DNA of 64,000 nt from Pseudovibrio brasiliensis (GTDB lineage: Bacteria; Pseudomonadota; Alphaproteobacteria; Rhizobiales; Stappiaceae). The notes under the pieces are model-generated. The model was not told the origin of the DNA, did no database searches, and saw only the letters and a program-made list of their open reading frames with translations. A program made the translations under genes and the position numbers. The stretch covers positions 4,772,771 through 4,836,770 of the forward strand of contig NZ_CP074126.1 in assembly GCF_018282095.1 (NCBI RefSeq), in the 5' to 3' direction. This document shows, in pieces, positions 18,364 through 26,414 of this stretch; within the stretch, counting starts at the first letter, position 1; each line of letters starts with the position of its first letter.

Positions 18364-19194
18364 TTAGCCGTGCTCTGTTTCCAGCATCTCGGCCCAGGTC
18401 TTTGGAGTGTCGCCGTTAAGTGGGTTTTTCTTGGAGCGTTTGTATTTGATGGTCTCAAAGTGCATGCTCAGGGTATCAGCCAGCAACATGCGCCCGATCA
18501 GGCCTTCACCAAATCCAACAATCTCTTTGATCACCTCAAGAGCCTGAAGCGTGCCAACAAGGCCGGTCAATGCACCCAACACACCTGCTTCAGTACAGGT
18601 AGGGATGGAACCAGCTTCAGGGCGTTTCGGGAAAAGGCAGCGGTAGGTTGGGTTAATATAGTTGCCGTCATCATCCTGCACGAAGGGTTTCAGCAGTGTA
18701 ACAGATCCGTCAAACTGCCCCACAGCAGCGGTAACCAAAGGACGCCCGGCATAAAAACACGCATCCGAAACGAGGTAACGGGTAGCAAAGTTATCAGAGC
18801 CATCAACGACGATATGGTAGTCATTGATCAGCGCCATTGCGTTCTGCCCGTTGATGCGGGTCGGATGCGGAACAACGCGCACATTCGGGTTCAGGCGCGC
18901 AATCGCTTCCGCCGCGCTGGCAACCTTAGGCTCCCCCAGTTTTTCAGTATCATGGATGATCTGACGCTGAAGATTGGAGAGAGACACAACATCATCATCA
19001 ACAATGCCGATGGTGCCGATACCCGCCGCTGCAAGGTATTGCAGAACCGGAGCACCAAGTCCCCCTGCTCCAATCACCAGAACACGCGCAGCTTTTAGTT
19101 TTTGTTGTCCTGGGCCGCCCACATCGCGCAGCACGATATGACGAGCGTAACGTTCCAGTTCAGAAGCGGTAAGGGAAAGCAAGTGGGACTCCAA
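18364..19194 (-). CDS. moeB: Molybdopterin-synthase adenylyltransferase (MoeB/ThiF family)
   Basis: 276 residues of the E1-like HesA/MoeB/ThiF family, which adenylates the C-terminal glycine of a small sulfur carrier (MoaD or ThiS). The nucleotide loop VIGAGGLGAPVLQYLAAAG, the acidic strand with LSNLQRQIIHD and the active-site Cys region IPTCTEAGVLG are all present. There is no C-terminal rhodanese domain. It starts four bases after the hrcA stop, so the two are probably cotranscribed. MoaD- and ThiS-specific members are hard to separate; moeB is the more common name in this context. Confidence 0.85.
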   Translation of the reverse strand: MESHLLSLTASELERYARHIVLRDVGGPGQQKLKAARVLVIGAGGLGAPVLQYLAAAGIGTIGIVDDDVVSLSNLQRQIIHDTEKLGEPKVASAAEAIARLNPNVRVVPHPTRINGQNAMALINDYHIVVDGSDNFATRYLVSDACFYAGRPLVTAAVGQFDGSVTLLKPFVQDDDGNYINPTYRCLFPKRPEAGSIPTCTEAGVLGALTGLVGTLQALEVIKEIVGFGEGLIGRMLLADTLSMHFETIKYKRSKKNPLNGDTPKTWAEMLETEHG

Positions 19195-19198
19195 TAGT

Positions 19199-20311
19199 TT
19201 AGCCGAGCAGGCGGCTCACCAGTCGGGCTGTGTAATCCACCATGGGAATGACACGCGCATAGTTGAGGCGAGTCGGCCCGATAACACCAAGAACGCCCAC
19301 AACGCGCTGTTCACTATCGCGGTATGGGGAAACGATCAAGGAAGAACCGGAAAGCGAGAACAGCTTGTTTTCCGAGCCGATAAAAATACGTACGCCTTCA
19401 CCGCCCTTGGCAAGATCCAACAGCCGGATCAGCTCGCTTTTGTTCTCAAGGTCATCAAATAACAGACGAATACGCTCCAGATCCTCCTTCGCGCCCACGT
19501 TTTCCAGCAGGTTGGAGCGCCCCCGTACGATAAGCGTACCAGGATCATTCTTGTCTCCGCCCCAAACGGCAACACCTGCATCCACCACCTTAGAGGTGAG
19601 TGTATCCAGCTCCGCCTGAAACTCGTTTCGCTGCCGAACAAGCTCAGATTGAGCCTCGGCAAGAGTGCGATTGCGGATGATGGAGTTCAGATAGTTAGAA
19701 GCTTCTGTGAGAGCGGAAGGTGGCAGGCCAGCTGGCAGATCAACAACGCGGTTTTCAACCGATCCATCCTCGCTCACCAGCACGACAAGCGCTTTCAGCG
19801 GCTCAATCTGCACAAACTCGATATGGCGAAGCGTGGTGTCGGTCTTGTTGGAAAGGACAACCCCTGCCCCTCGGCTCAAACCAGAGAGCATCTGGCTGGC
19901 TTCCGTCAGCACTTGTTCCGGTGTTTTATCTCCGCCCTTGGCCTTCACCTGCACAGCAATTTGCTGGCGCTCTTCCTTGGTCAGGTCTCCCACTTCAAGG
20001 AAACCATCCACGAACAGCCGCAATCCCGACTGTGTTGGCAGACGGCCAGCACTGGTGTGCGGAGAATAGAGCAACCCATGATGCTCCAGATCGGCCATCA
20101 CATTGCGTATGGAGGCTGGAGAAAGGGGCTGTGAAAGGCCGCGTGCAAGGTTGCGGGAGCCGAGCGGCTCGCCAGTATCCAGGTAGTTCTCGACAATACG
20201 CCGGAAGATCTCGCGGGAACGCTCATCAAGATCCTCAAGAGGGACAGAAGGAGGAACGCTCGTCACGGTATCGGTACTCCACATCAACAGCAGGTTTCGG
20301 GCAAAGCCCAT
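19199..20311 (-). CDS. hrcA: Heat-inducible transcription repressor HrcA
   Basis: About 370 residues, the alphaproteobacterial length. HrcA binds the CIRCE element upstream of chaperonin operons. The winged-helix N-terminus is visible as [20 protein letters not shown] and [14 protein letters not shown], followed by the GAF-like domain and the C-terminal [19 protein letters not shown]. The start is the ATG at 20311 or the one at 20284; a TTG at 20317 also opens the frame. No CIRCE (TTAGCACTC-N9-GAGTGCTAA) is seen in this window. It is divergent from rph, the standard arrangement in the class. Confidence 0.97.
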   Translation of the reverse strand: MGFARNLLLMWSTDTVTSVPPSVPLEDLDERSREIFRRIVENYLDTGEPLGSRNLARGLSQPLSPASIRNVMADLEHHGLLYSPHTSAGRLPTQSGLRLFVDGFLEVGDLTKEERQQIAVQVKAKGGDKTPEQVLTEASQMLSGLSRGAGVVLSNKTDTTLRHIEFVQIEPLKALVVLVSEDGSVENRVVDLPAGLPPSALTEASNYLNSIIRNRTLAEAQSELVRQRNEFQAELDTLTSKVVDAGVAVWGGDKNDPGTLIVRGRSNLLENVGAKEDLERIRLLFDDLENKSELIRLLDLAKGGEGVRIFIGSENKLFSLSGSSLIVSPYRDSEQRVVGVLGVIGPTRLNYARVIPMVDYTARLVSRLLG

Positions 20312-20475
20312 GTTCAATCCCTAGCACAGGACAATTGAACAGCCAAAACTCATTTTTAGCAGAAAATCGGCTCTCAAACCAAAACCAGCCTTTGCGCTAA
20401 CAGCAATCCGCAGCTAAAAGATCCGCAATACCATTTGTGAGATTATAGCCATTAAGCAACCCGAGGGAGCTTACC

Positions 20476-21195
20476 TTGAACCGTCCATCCAAACGTACAC
20501 CTGAAGAAATGCGCGCAGTCAGCCTGGAGCGCGGTGTTGCCAAACATGCCGAAGGCTCCTGCCTGATCAAATTCGGCGATACTCACGTTCTGTGTACAGC
20601 AAGTTTGGAAGAGCGTGTTCCGCCGTGGCTTCGTGGCCAGAACCGTGGCTGGGTCACCGCAGAATACGGCATGCTGCCACGTGCAACCCACGACCGTATG
20701 CGCCGTGAATCCTCCGCTGGCAAACAGTCTGGCCGTACTCAGGAAATCCAGCGCCTCATTGGCCGTTCTCTGCGTGCTGTTGTGGATCTGGGTGCACTGG
20801 GCGAGCGTCAGATCACCGTTGACTGTGATGTCATTCAGGCCGACGGCGGCACCCGCACAGCGTCCATCACCGGTGCATGGGTTGCTCTGCACGACTGCCT
20901 GAAATGGATGGAAGCGCGCGACATGGTCAAAACCGATAAGGTTCTGAAAGACCACATCGCAGCAATCTCCTGCGGTATCTATGAAGGCACTCCGGTTGCT
21001 GATCTGGACTACGCAGAAGATTCTTCTGCTGACACCGATGCAAACTTCGTCATGACCGGCAAAGGCGGAATCGTAGAAATTCAGGGCACTGCTGAAGGCG
21101 AGCCATTCTCTGAAGAAGAACTCGGCCAGCTCATGGGCCTTGCAAAACAGTCTATTTCCAAACTGGTTGAGCTGCAGAAGCTGACGGTGCTCTAA
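20476..21195 (+). CDS. rph: Ribonuclease PH
   Basis: 239 residues. The enzyme trims tRNA 3' ends by phosphorolysis. The start is TTG, with GAGGGAG seven bases upstream; family alignment supports it because mature RNase PH begins with (M)[12 protein letters not shown]. Conserved blocks include [48 protein letters not shown] and [15 protein letters not shown]. The stop overlaps the start of rdgB by one base (TAATG), so translation is probably coupled. Confidence 0.97.
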   Translation: MNRPSKRTPEEMRAVSLERGVAKHAEGSCLIKFGDTHVLCTASLEERVPPWLRGQNRGWVTAEYGMLPRATHDRMRRESSAGKQSGRTQEIQRLIGRSLRAVVDLGALGERQITVDCDVIQADGGTRTASITGAWVALHDCLKWMEARDMVKTDKVLKDHIAAISCGIYEGTPVADLDYAEDSSADTDANFVMTGKGGIVEIQGTAEGEPFSEEELGQLMGLAKQSISKLVELQKLTVL

Positions 21196-21836
21196 TGCAG
21201 GCAGAAACAACAGAAAGTCGCCGTCTGGAACCTGGCAAGCTCGTGCTTGCCAGCCACAACAAAGGCAAACTGCGCGAAATTCAGGACATGCTTGCCCCGC
21301 ACGGCTTTGAGGTTCTCTCCGCTGGTGATCTGGATTTGCCAGAACCGGTAGAAGATGGCGACACGTTTGAAGCAAACGCTGCGATCAAAGCACTTGCTGC
21401 GGCAACGGCCACTGGCCTGCCAGCTCTTGCAGATGACAGTGGTTTTTGTGTAAACGGCCTGAACGGCGATCCGGGTATCTACTCCGCACGCTGGGCAGGA
21501 CCGGGCAAAGACTTCGGCGTTGCCATGCAGTCCGTGCAGGACAAGCTGATAGAAACTGACGCAACAGATCGCACCGCTTACTTCGTAGCTGTGCTGTGTA
21601 TGGCCTGGCCGGACGGTCACACCCAGTTCTACCGCGGTGAAATCCACGGCGAGCTGGCTTGGCCACCACGCGGTCTGGAAGGTTTCGGCTACGATCCAAT
21701 GTTCGTACCAGAAGGGTTCGACAGAACCTTCGGCGAAATGGACAAACAAGAAAAACACACAACGAAGGAAGGCGAGGCCCTGTCTCATCGCGCCCGCGCC
21801 TTTGTTAAGTTTCAGAAAGAGTGCTTGCCGGCGTAA
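21195..21836 (+). CDS. rdgB: XTP/dITP diphosphatase (Ham1/RdgB)
   Basis: 213 residues. This house-cleaning enzyme hydrolyses ITP, dITP and XTP to monophosphates and keeps these bases out of nucleic acids. Family motifs are [14 protein letters not shown], the magnesium site [28 protein letters not shown] with [10 protein letters not shown], and the C-terminal [12 protein letters not shown] with LSHRARA. It is translationally coupled to rph. Confidence 0.97.
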   Translation: MQAETTESRRLEPGKLVLASHNKGKLREIQDMLAPHGFEVLSAGDLDLPEPVEDGDTFEANAAIKALAAATATGLPALADDSGFCVNGLNGDPGIYSARWAGPGKDFGVAMQSVQDKLIETDATDRTAYFVAVLCMAWPDGHTQFYRGEIHGELAWPPRGLEGFGYDPMFVPEGFDRTFGEMDKQEKHTTKEGEALSHRARAFVKFQKECLPA

Positions 21837-21842
21837 TACGCG

Positions 21843-21875
21843 TTCCCGAAAAGTGGCTTCCAGTTTTCGGATAAG
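21843..21875. repeat. Palindromic repeat copy 1 (CCGAAAA...TTTTCGG)
   Basis: An imperfect palindrome with CCGAAAA and TTTTCGG arms and an inner TGG/CCA pair. It is closely related to the element at 36910-36936. Similar short palindromes are scattered in many Rhizobiales genomes. It lies in the rdgB-hemW gap. Confidence 0.65.
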
Positions 21876-21914
21876 AACTCGTGCAAATGAGCTGGCAAAC
21901 GCAAAGGAAAAAGA

Positions 21915-23078
21915 ATGACTGTGTCATCGGTTGGCGGCTTTGGGATTTACGTGCATTGGCCATTTTGTCTGGCAAAATGCCCGTATTGCGACTTCAACTC
22001 CCACGTACGCCATCAGCCGGTCTCACAGGAGCATTACGCCAAAGCTCTGGCAACAGAGCTGGCACGCTATGCGGAGATGGTGCCGGGCCGTACGGTCGAC
22101 TCCATCTTCTTCGGTGGCGGCACACCTTCTCTCATGGAGCCCAAAACCGTTGAGACCATTCTCAACGAGGTTGCCCGCCTCTGGCATCTGCCGGATACCG
22201 CTGAAATCTCCATGGAAGCCAACCCAACCAGCGTAGAAACAACCCGCTTTGTAGGCTACAGATCTGCAGGCGTAAATCGCCTTTCTGTTGGCATTCAGGC
22301 GTTGGATGACAAAGAGCTGAAGATCCTTGGACGTCAACATTCTGTTTCGGAAGCAATTCAAGCCGTTGAAATTGCGCGCAAAACATTCCCGCGCATTTCG
22401 TTTGACCTGATCTACGCCCGTCCAAACCAAACCTTGAAGGCATGGGAGCAGGAGCTTAACCAAGCCATCGATCTGGCAGCTGACCACCTGTCTATGTATC
22501 AGCTCACCATCGAAAGTGGCACCATGTTCCAGCGCCTCTACGCAGCTGGAAAGCTGGAGATGCTGGACCCAGATCTGGCCGCTGACATGTTCGATCTGAC
22601 ACAGGAAATTACTGCTGCCCGCGGTTTGCCTGCCTATGAGGTCTCAAACCATGCCGCACCTGATGCTCAGTGCCTGCACAACCTCATTTACTGGCGCTAC
22701 GGCGATTATGTCGGCGTTGGTCCCGGGGCTCATGGTCGTTTGACACTGGAAGACGGCACGAAGCTGGCAACCTCGACGGAAAAGCACCCGGAAACATGGC
22801 TGGGGCTGGTTGAAACCAACGGCCACGGCGCTATTTCTGAAGATAGACTTGTTCGTGATGAGCAAGGCGATGAGCTGTTGCTGATGGGTATGCGGTTGCA
22901 TGAAGGCATCGACGTACCCCGTTATGAACAGCTCTCTGGTCGTCAGTTCAATCCGCAACGCCTGCTGAACCTGCAGGAAAACGGAATGGTGGAATGGGTG
23001 AGCAACACCCGCCTGCGTGCAACGCAAACAGGCTTTCCTCTACTGAATGCCGTAATTGCTGAGCTGGCTTCCGATTAG
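21915..23078 (+). CDS. hemW: Radical SAM heme chaperone HemW
   Basis: 387 residues. Formerly annotated as oxygen-independent coproporphyrinogen oxidase, HemW is a radical-SAM protein linked to heme delivery. The cluster-binding motif CLAKCPYC (CxxxCxxC) comes right after GIYVHWPF. Then follow FFGGGTPSLM and SVGIQALDD, and the C-terminal HemN-type domain. The N-terminal extension and extra Cys of true HemN are missing, which favours HemW. AGGA precedes the ATG. It is the last gene of the rph-rdgB-hemW run. Confidence 0.92.
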   Translation: MTVSSVGGFGIYVHWPFCLAKCPYCDFNSHVRHQPVSQEHYAKALATELARYAEMVPGRTVDSIFFGGGTPSLMEPKTVETILNEVARLWHLPDTAEISMEANPTSVETTRFVGYRSAGVNRLSVGIQALDDKELKILGRQHSVSEAIQAVEIARKTFPRISFDLIYARPNQTLKAWEQELNQAIDLAADHLSMYQLTIESGTMFQRLYAAGKLEMLDPDLAADMFDLTQEITAARGLPAYEVSNHAAPDAQCLHNLIYWRYGDYVGVGPGAHGRLTLEDGTKLATSTEKHPETWLGLVETNGHGAISEDRLVRDEQGDELLLMGMRLHEGIDVPRYEQLSGRQFNPQRLLNLQENGMVEWVSNTRLRATQTGFPLLNAVIAELASD

Positions 23079-23412
23079 CATTCCCAAATAAATTTCATTA
23101 GCAATTTCAACTTAGTGAAATAATTGCATTCGAATTACTCGATTCGATTGGGGTATTATTTTACATATTGTGCAATGCAACATGGTCGGTTACACTTACA
23201 ATCACTTTGGCAGCGGTGAAGAACCTATTGATCTTCAATGCAAGTTAAGGTTGGTTTGTATTTCTCCATGAGTCTATGTTGCTGAAAAGGTATAGGGCTG
23301 CCTATACTTTTGCGGTGCAGCACTTCGGGCTAAAGTGTATTCGTGCTGCGGAAATCAAAAAACTACATGAACGAGAGTTGGCTGAAGCGAACGTCTGGGG
23401 AGGAAACATTCT
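23079..23412. other. AT-rich region before the PHA depolymerase
   Basis: About 330 bases with no gene. A hairpin with ATTTCA/TGAAAT arms lies just after hemW. At 23169-23183 the sequence TGTGCAATGCAACA holds two TGCA units five bases apart, resembling TGC/GCA-type PhaR sites known upstream of PHA genes in Paracoccus and Rhodobacter. The PhaR match is tentative. Confidence 0.4.
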
Positions 23413-24972
23413 GTGCTGTTCTACCATTTGTATGAAATGAACCATGCAGCGATGTCCCCTGTCCGGGCTGCAGCGGATATGACACGGTTGTATTTTCAAA
23501 ATCCGCTGAACCCGATGGCGCACACGCAAGTTGGCCGCACAGTCGCCGCATCCTGTGAGATGCTGGAACGTGTGACCCGCCGCTATGGCAAGCCGGAGTT
23601 TGAGCTCTACACCACTGTTGTTGATGGTGAAGAAGTCGACATCACGGAAGAAGTCATCTGGTCCAAACCGTTTTGTGACCTGCTGCACTTCAAGCGAGAT
23701 CTGCCGAAAAGCAGAAAAGACGACCCGAAAATCCTGATCGTCTCCCCAATGTCTGGTCACTACGCGACACTGCTGCGCGGTACTGTGGAGGCTCTTCTGC
23801 CAAATCTGGATGTTTACATCACAGATTGGGAAGATGCCCGTCAGGTGCCGATTGCGGATGGCCGTTTCGATCTGGACGATTACATCGAATACATCATGCA
23901 AATGCTGCATTATCTGGGGCCAAACACGCACGTTCTTGCTGTGTGTCAGCCATCAGTCCCAGTATATGCTGCCGTCTCTCTGATGGAAGAGAACGGAGAC
24001 AAATGCGCTCCGGCAACCATGACGCTGATGGGTGGTCCAATCGACACCCGCGAAGCGCCAACTGCCGTGAATGATCTGGCCGTCGAAAAAGGCATCGACT
24101 GGTTCAAGCGCAATGTCATCATGGAAGTACCCTTCCCGCACAAAGGGTTCACGCGCCAGGTTTATCCGGGCTTCCTGCAGCTCTCTGGCTTCATGAGCAT
24201 GAACCTAGACCGCCACATGGTCGCTCACCGTGACTTCTTCCAACACCTGATTGAAGGTGATGGTGACAGCGCTGAAAAGCACCGGGATTTTTATGACGAG
24301 TATCTCGCTGTCATGGACCTGACCTCCGAGTTCTACCTTCAGACGGTCGAGACGGTCTTTATCGAGCATTCTCTGCCAAAGGGCGAGATGATGCATCGTG
24401 GCAAGATGGTCGATCCGAAAAAAATCACCGGCACCGCGCTCTTCACCGTTGAAGGTGAAAATGACGATATTTCTGGCGTTGGCCAAACGCAGGCCGCGCA
24501 AAAACTGGCCGAAAACATTCCGTCCAGTCGCCGCTTACACTACATCCAGCCGGGTGTTGGCCACTACGGTGTCTTCAACGGTTCAAAGTACCGCTCCGAA
24601 ATTGCTCCACGGATCGTAAAGTTCATTCAGAACAATCCAATCAACGTTCGTGCTGAGCAAGCCACCAAACGTGCTGCCAAGAAAGCGCTTCGTGACAACC
24701 CTTCTGAGAAGTTTGCAGGTGATCCACTGCGCGAAATCCTGCTGGCTGAGCCAAAAGGTGCCGCCGACGATTTGCAGCTGATCAGCGGTGTTGGGCCGAA
24801 ACTGGAGCGTGCGCTGAACGGCGCTGGCATCTTCCACTACTGGCAGATTGCAAACCTGACAGAAGATCAGGCAGCCGCTCTGGATGACCGTCTGGACATC
24901 CGTGGCCGCATGGTTCGCGACAATTGGGTTGAGCAGGCGCGTCGCCTCAATGATTCAGTGCATTCTAATTGA
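23413..24972 (+). CDS. phaZ: Intracellular polyhydroxyalkanoate depolymerase with C-terminal HhH domain
   Basis: 519 residues from a GTG start with GGGGAGG about nine bases upstream. Residues 1 to about 420 match short-chain PHA depolymerases that mobilise cytoplasmic PHB granules: LYEMNHAAMSPVRAAADMTR, MSGHYATLLRGTV and the VCQPSVPV elbow, where Cys is the nucleophile. The catalytic His lies in QPGVGHYGVFNG. The usual protein ends about there. Here a linker and a helix-hairpin-helix segment follow (LQLISGVGPKLERALNGAG, about residues 455-475, to the end). Such tails are also found on some alphaproteobacterial NuoE and L21 proteins. No phaC or phasin is adjacent. Confidence 0.9.
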   Translation: MLFYHLYEMNHAAMSPVRAAADMTRLYFQNPLNPMAHTQVGRTVAASCEMLERVTRRYGKPEFELYTTVVDGEEVDITEEVIWSKPFCDLLHFKRDLPKSRKDDPKILIVSPMSGHYATLLRGTVEALLPNLDVYITDWEDARQVPIADGRFDLDDYIEYIMQMLHYLGPNTHVLAVCQPSVPVYAAVSLMEENGDKCAPATMTLMGGPIDTREAPTAVNDLAVEKGIDWFKRNVIMEVPFPHKGFTRQVYPGFLQLSGFMSMNLDRHMVAHRDFFQHLIEGDGDSAEKHRDFYDEYLAVMDLTSEFYLQTVETVFIEHSLPKGEMMHRGKMVDPKKITGTALFTVEGENDDISGVGQTQAAQKLAENIPSSRRLHYIQPGVGHYGVFNGSKYRSEIAPRIVKFIQNNPINVRAEQATKRAAKKALRDNPSEKFAGDPLREILLAEPKGAADDLQLISGVGPKLERALNGAGIFHYWQIANLTEDQAAALDDRLDIRGRMVRDNWVEQARRLNDSVHSN

Positions 24973-25037
24973 ATGTAAGTGAATATAACCAATCGTCTAA
25001 TAAAATTTCATTCTATATCTTGAAAAGAAAATAGAAC

Positions 25038-25073
25038 CACCCCATCTCAAGTCTGTTGATTTGAGAAGGGGTG
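25038..25073 (+). promoter_or_regulatory. Leader hairpin sequestering the DUF2852 ribosome-binding site
   Basis: CACCCC-A-TCTCAA pairs with TTGAGA-A-GGGGTG: 12 base pairs, one A/A mismatch and a 10-base loop. The 3' arm contains AAGGGG (25066-25071), the ribosome-binding site for the ATG at 25080. The hairpin is followed by ATTTTAATG, so it could also act as an attenuator or as the phaZ terminator. Confidence 0.6.
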
Positions 25074-25079
25074 ATTTTA

Positions 25080-25493
25080 ATGAATGTAAATGCAATAAAA
25101 CCCTCCTGGAATCCTCTAAGTATTGCACTTATGGTTCTGGGATTCGTAGTTTTCTGGCCTCTTGGTCTTGCTATGCTTGCCTACATCTTGTGGGGCGACA
25201 ACTTTAATGGCTGGAAGCGTGAAGCTAAATGCCAGTGGAATCGTAGCAATCTGAAAAATGCGATGGATAATATGCAAACTGCGACCCGCAGCGGTAACGC
25301 TGCATTTGACGACTACCGTGAAAAAGAGTTGAACCGCCTGGAAGAAGAGCGCAGAAAGCTCGACAGCATGCGTCAGGAATTCGATGATTACATGAACGAC
25401 CTGCGTCGGGCTAAAGATCAGGAAGAATTCGACCGGTTCATGAGAAACCGTCACAACCGCCCAAGCGAACCTTCAGCAGGTGAAGCAATCTAA
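25080..25493 (+). CDS. DUF2852 membrane protein
   Basis: 137 residues from the ATG at 25080. A GTG at 25071 also opens the frame, but it lies inside the hairpin. One strong transmembrane helix with SIALMVLGFVVFWPLGLAML and the following YILWGD is the DUF2852 signature. The rest is a charged, probably coiled-coil cytoplasmic region (FDDYREKELNRLEEERRK, then MRQEFDDYMNDLRRAKD) with a disordered end. The family is almost confined to Alphaproteobacteria and has no known role. Its ribosome-binding site lies in a strong stem. Confidence 0.85.
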   Translation: MNVNAIKPSWNPLSIALMVLGFVVFWPLGLAMLAYILWGDNFNGWKREAKCQWNRSNLKNAMDNMQTATRSGNAAFDDYREKELNRLEEERRKLDSMRQEFDDYMNDLRRAKDQEEFDRFMRNRHNRPSEPSAGEAI

Positions 25494-25522
25494 TGGGTCT
25501 TAAAGGTTCATAACAAGCATCC

Positions 25523-25552
25523 GGTGCTCTGTCTTGGCAGGGCACCCTTTTC
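25523..25552 (+). terminator. Terminator of the DUF2852 gene
   Basis: A 9-bp stem (GGTGCTCTG pairing with CAGGGCACC, one G-U pair) with a 6-base loop is followed by CTTTTC. Confidence 0.75.
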
Positions 25553-25668
25553 TGCGTTTGAACTATGTTGCAAGACTTCAGCGCACTAAAGTAAATGGCA
25601 CTGGTTGACTTTCAAATCACCCTTTTCTCTGTAATAACGAGAGCGATCAGTGCAATTTTTGAGGTGAC

Positions 25669-26412
25669 ATGGGGTTCTTTGCGATAAAGGTTTTGCCGGA
25701 GTTTATTGAGGTGGATCTGGGCCATAAGCCCCTGCAGATCCGCCTGAAACGAAACTCAAGAGCAAAGCGCTACATCCTCAGAATTCCACCGGGAGACCCA
25801 ACCCCGGTTATCACTGTTCCAGCTCGAGGCAATCTGAAAACAGCTCAGGACTTTGCCAATCGGCAAGTTGGCTGGCTCAAGCAACGATTAGGCTCTCGCC
25901 CAGACTCCATCAAGTTTGAAGAACATGCCCGTATCCCGATCAGAGGGGTGCTGCATACCTTGCGCTCCTCAGGCAAACTGCGCGGTTTGGCCCAGATTGA
26001 TATGGAAGAGGAAACCGAAGAGCCACTGCTGCTGCTCCCCGGTGAAACGCAAAGCTTCCATCGCAAAACCAAAGACTTCCTGCGCAAACTAGCCAAGGGT
26101 GACATTGAAGGCCATGTTCGGCACTTCACCAAACAGCTCGGCCGCAACTATCACAGCATCACACTGCGAGATACCAAAAGCCGTTGGGGCTCCTGCTCCC
26201 ACGATGGTAAGCTGTCCTTCTCATGGCGCCTTGTGATGGCCCCGCCTGATATTCTTGAATATGTGGCCGCTCATGAGGTCGCCCATCTTGTAAAGCTGGA
26301 CCACTCACCAGAGTTCTGGCGCATATGTGAGGAGTTGGCTCCTCATACCAAGCAAGCCCAACGCTGGCTCAAAGAGCACGGCTCGCAGCTACACCTGTAC
26401 GGGCAAGAGTAA
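25669..26412 (+). CDS. YgjP/SprT-like zinc metallopeptidase
   Basis: 247 residues of the YgjP (DUF45, M48-related) family. The zinc site is AAHEVAHLVKLDHSPEFW, with HEVAH giving HExxH and the later His the third ligand. The upstream TKSRWGSCSHDGKLSFSWRL is a strong family signature. The protein has no signal peptide and is probably cytoplasmic; its substrate is unknown. It converges with the PBP1A gene, leaving only two bases between stop codons and no room for a terminator. Confidence 0.88.
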   Translation: MGFFAIKVLPEFIEVDLGHKPLQIRLKRNSRAKRYILRIPPGDPTPVITVPARGNLKTAQDFANRQVGWLKQRLGSRPDSIKFEEHARIPIRGVLHTLRSSGKLRGLAQIDMEEETEEPLLLLPGETQSFHRKTKDFLRKLAKGDIEGHVRHFTKQLGRNYHSITLRDTKSRWGSCSHDGKLSFSWRLVMAPPDILEYVAAHEVAHLVKLDHSPEFWRICEELAPHTKQAQRWLKEHGSQLHLYGQE

Positions 26413-26414
26413 GC

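Noticed and set aside
20312..20475. CIRCE element in the hrcA/rph gap
   Set aside because: No TTAGCACTC-N9-GAGTGCTAA or near match is present.
20452..21375. A 307-residue frame antisense to rph and rdgB
   Set aside because: Both opposite genes are certain; the frame has no recognisable domain.
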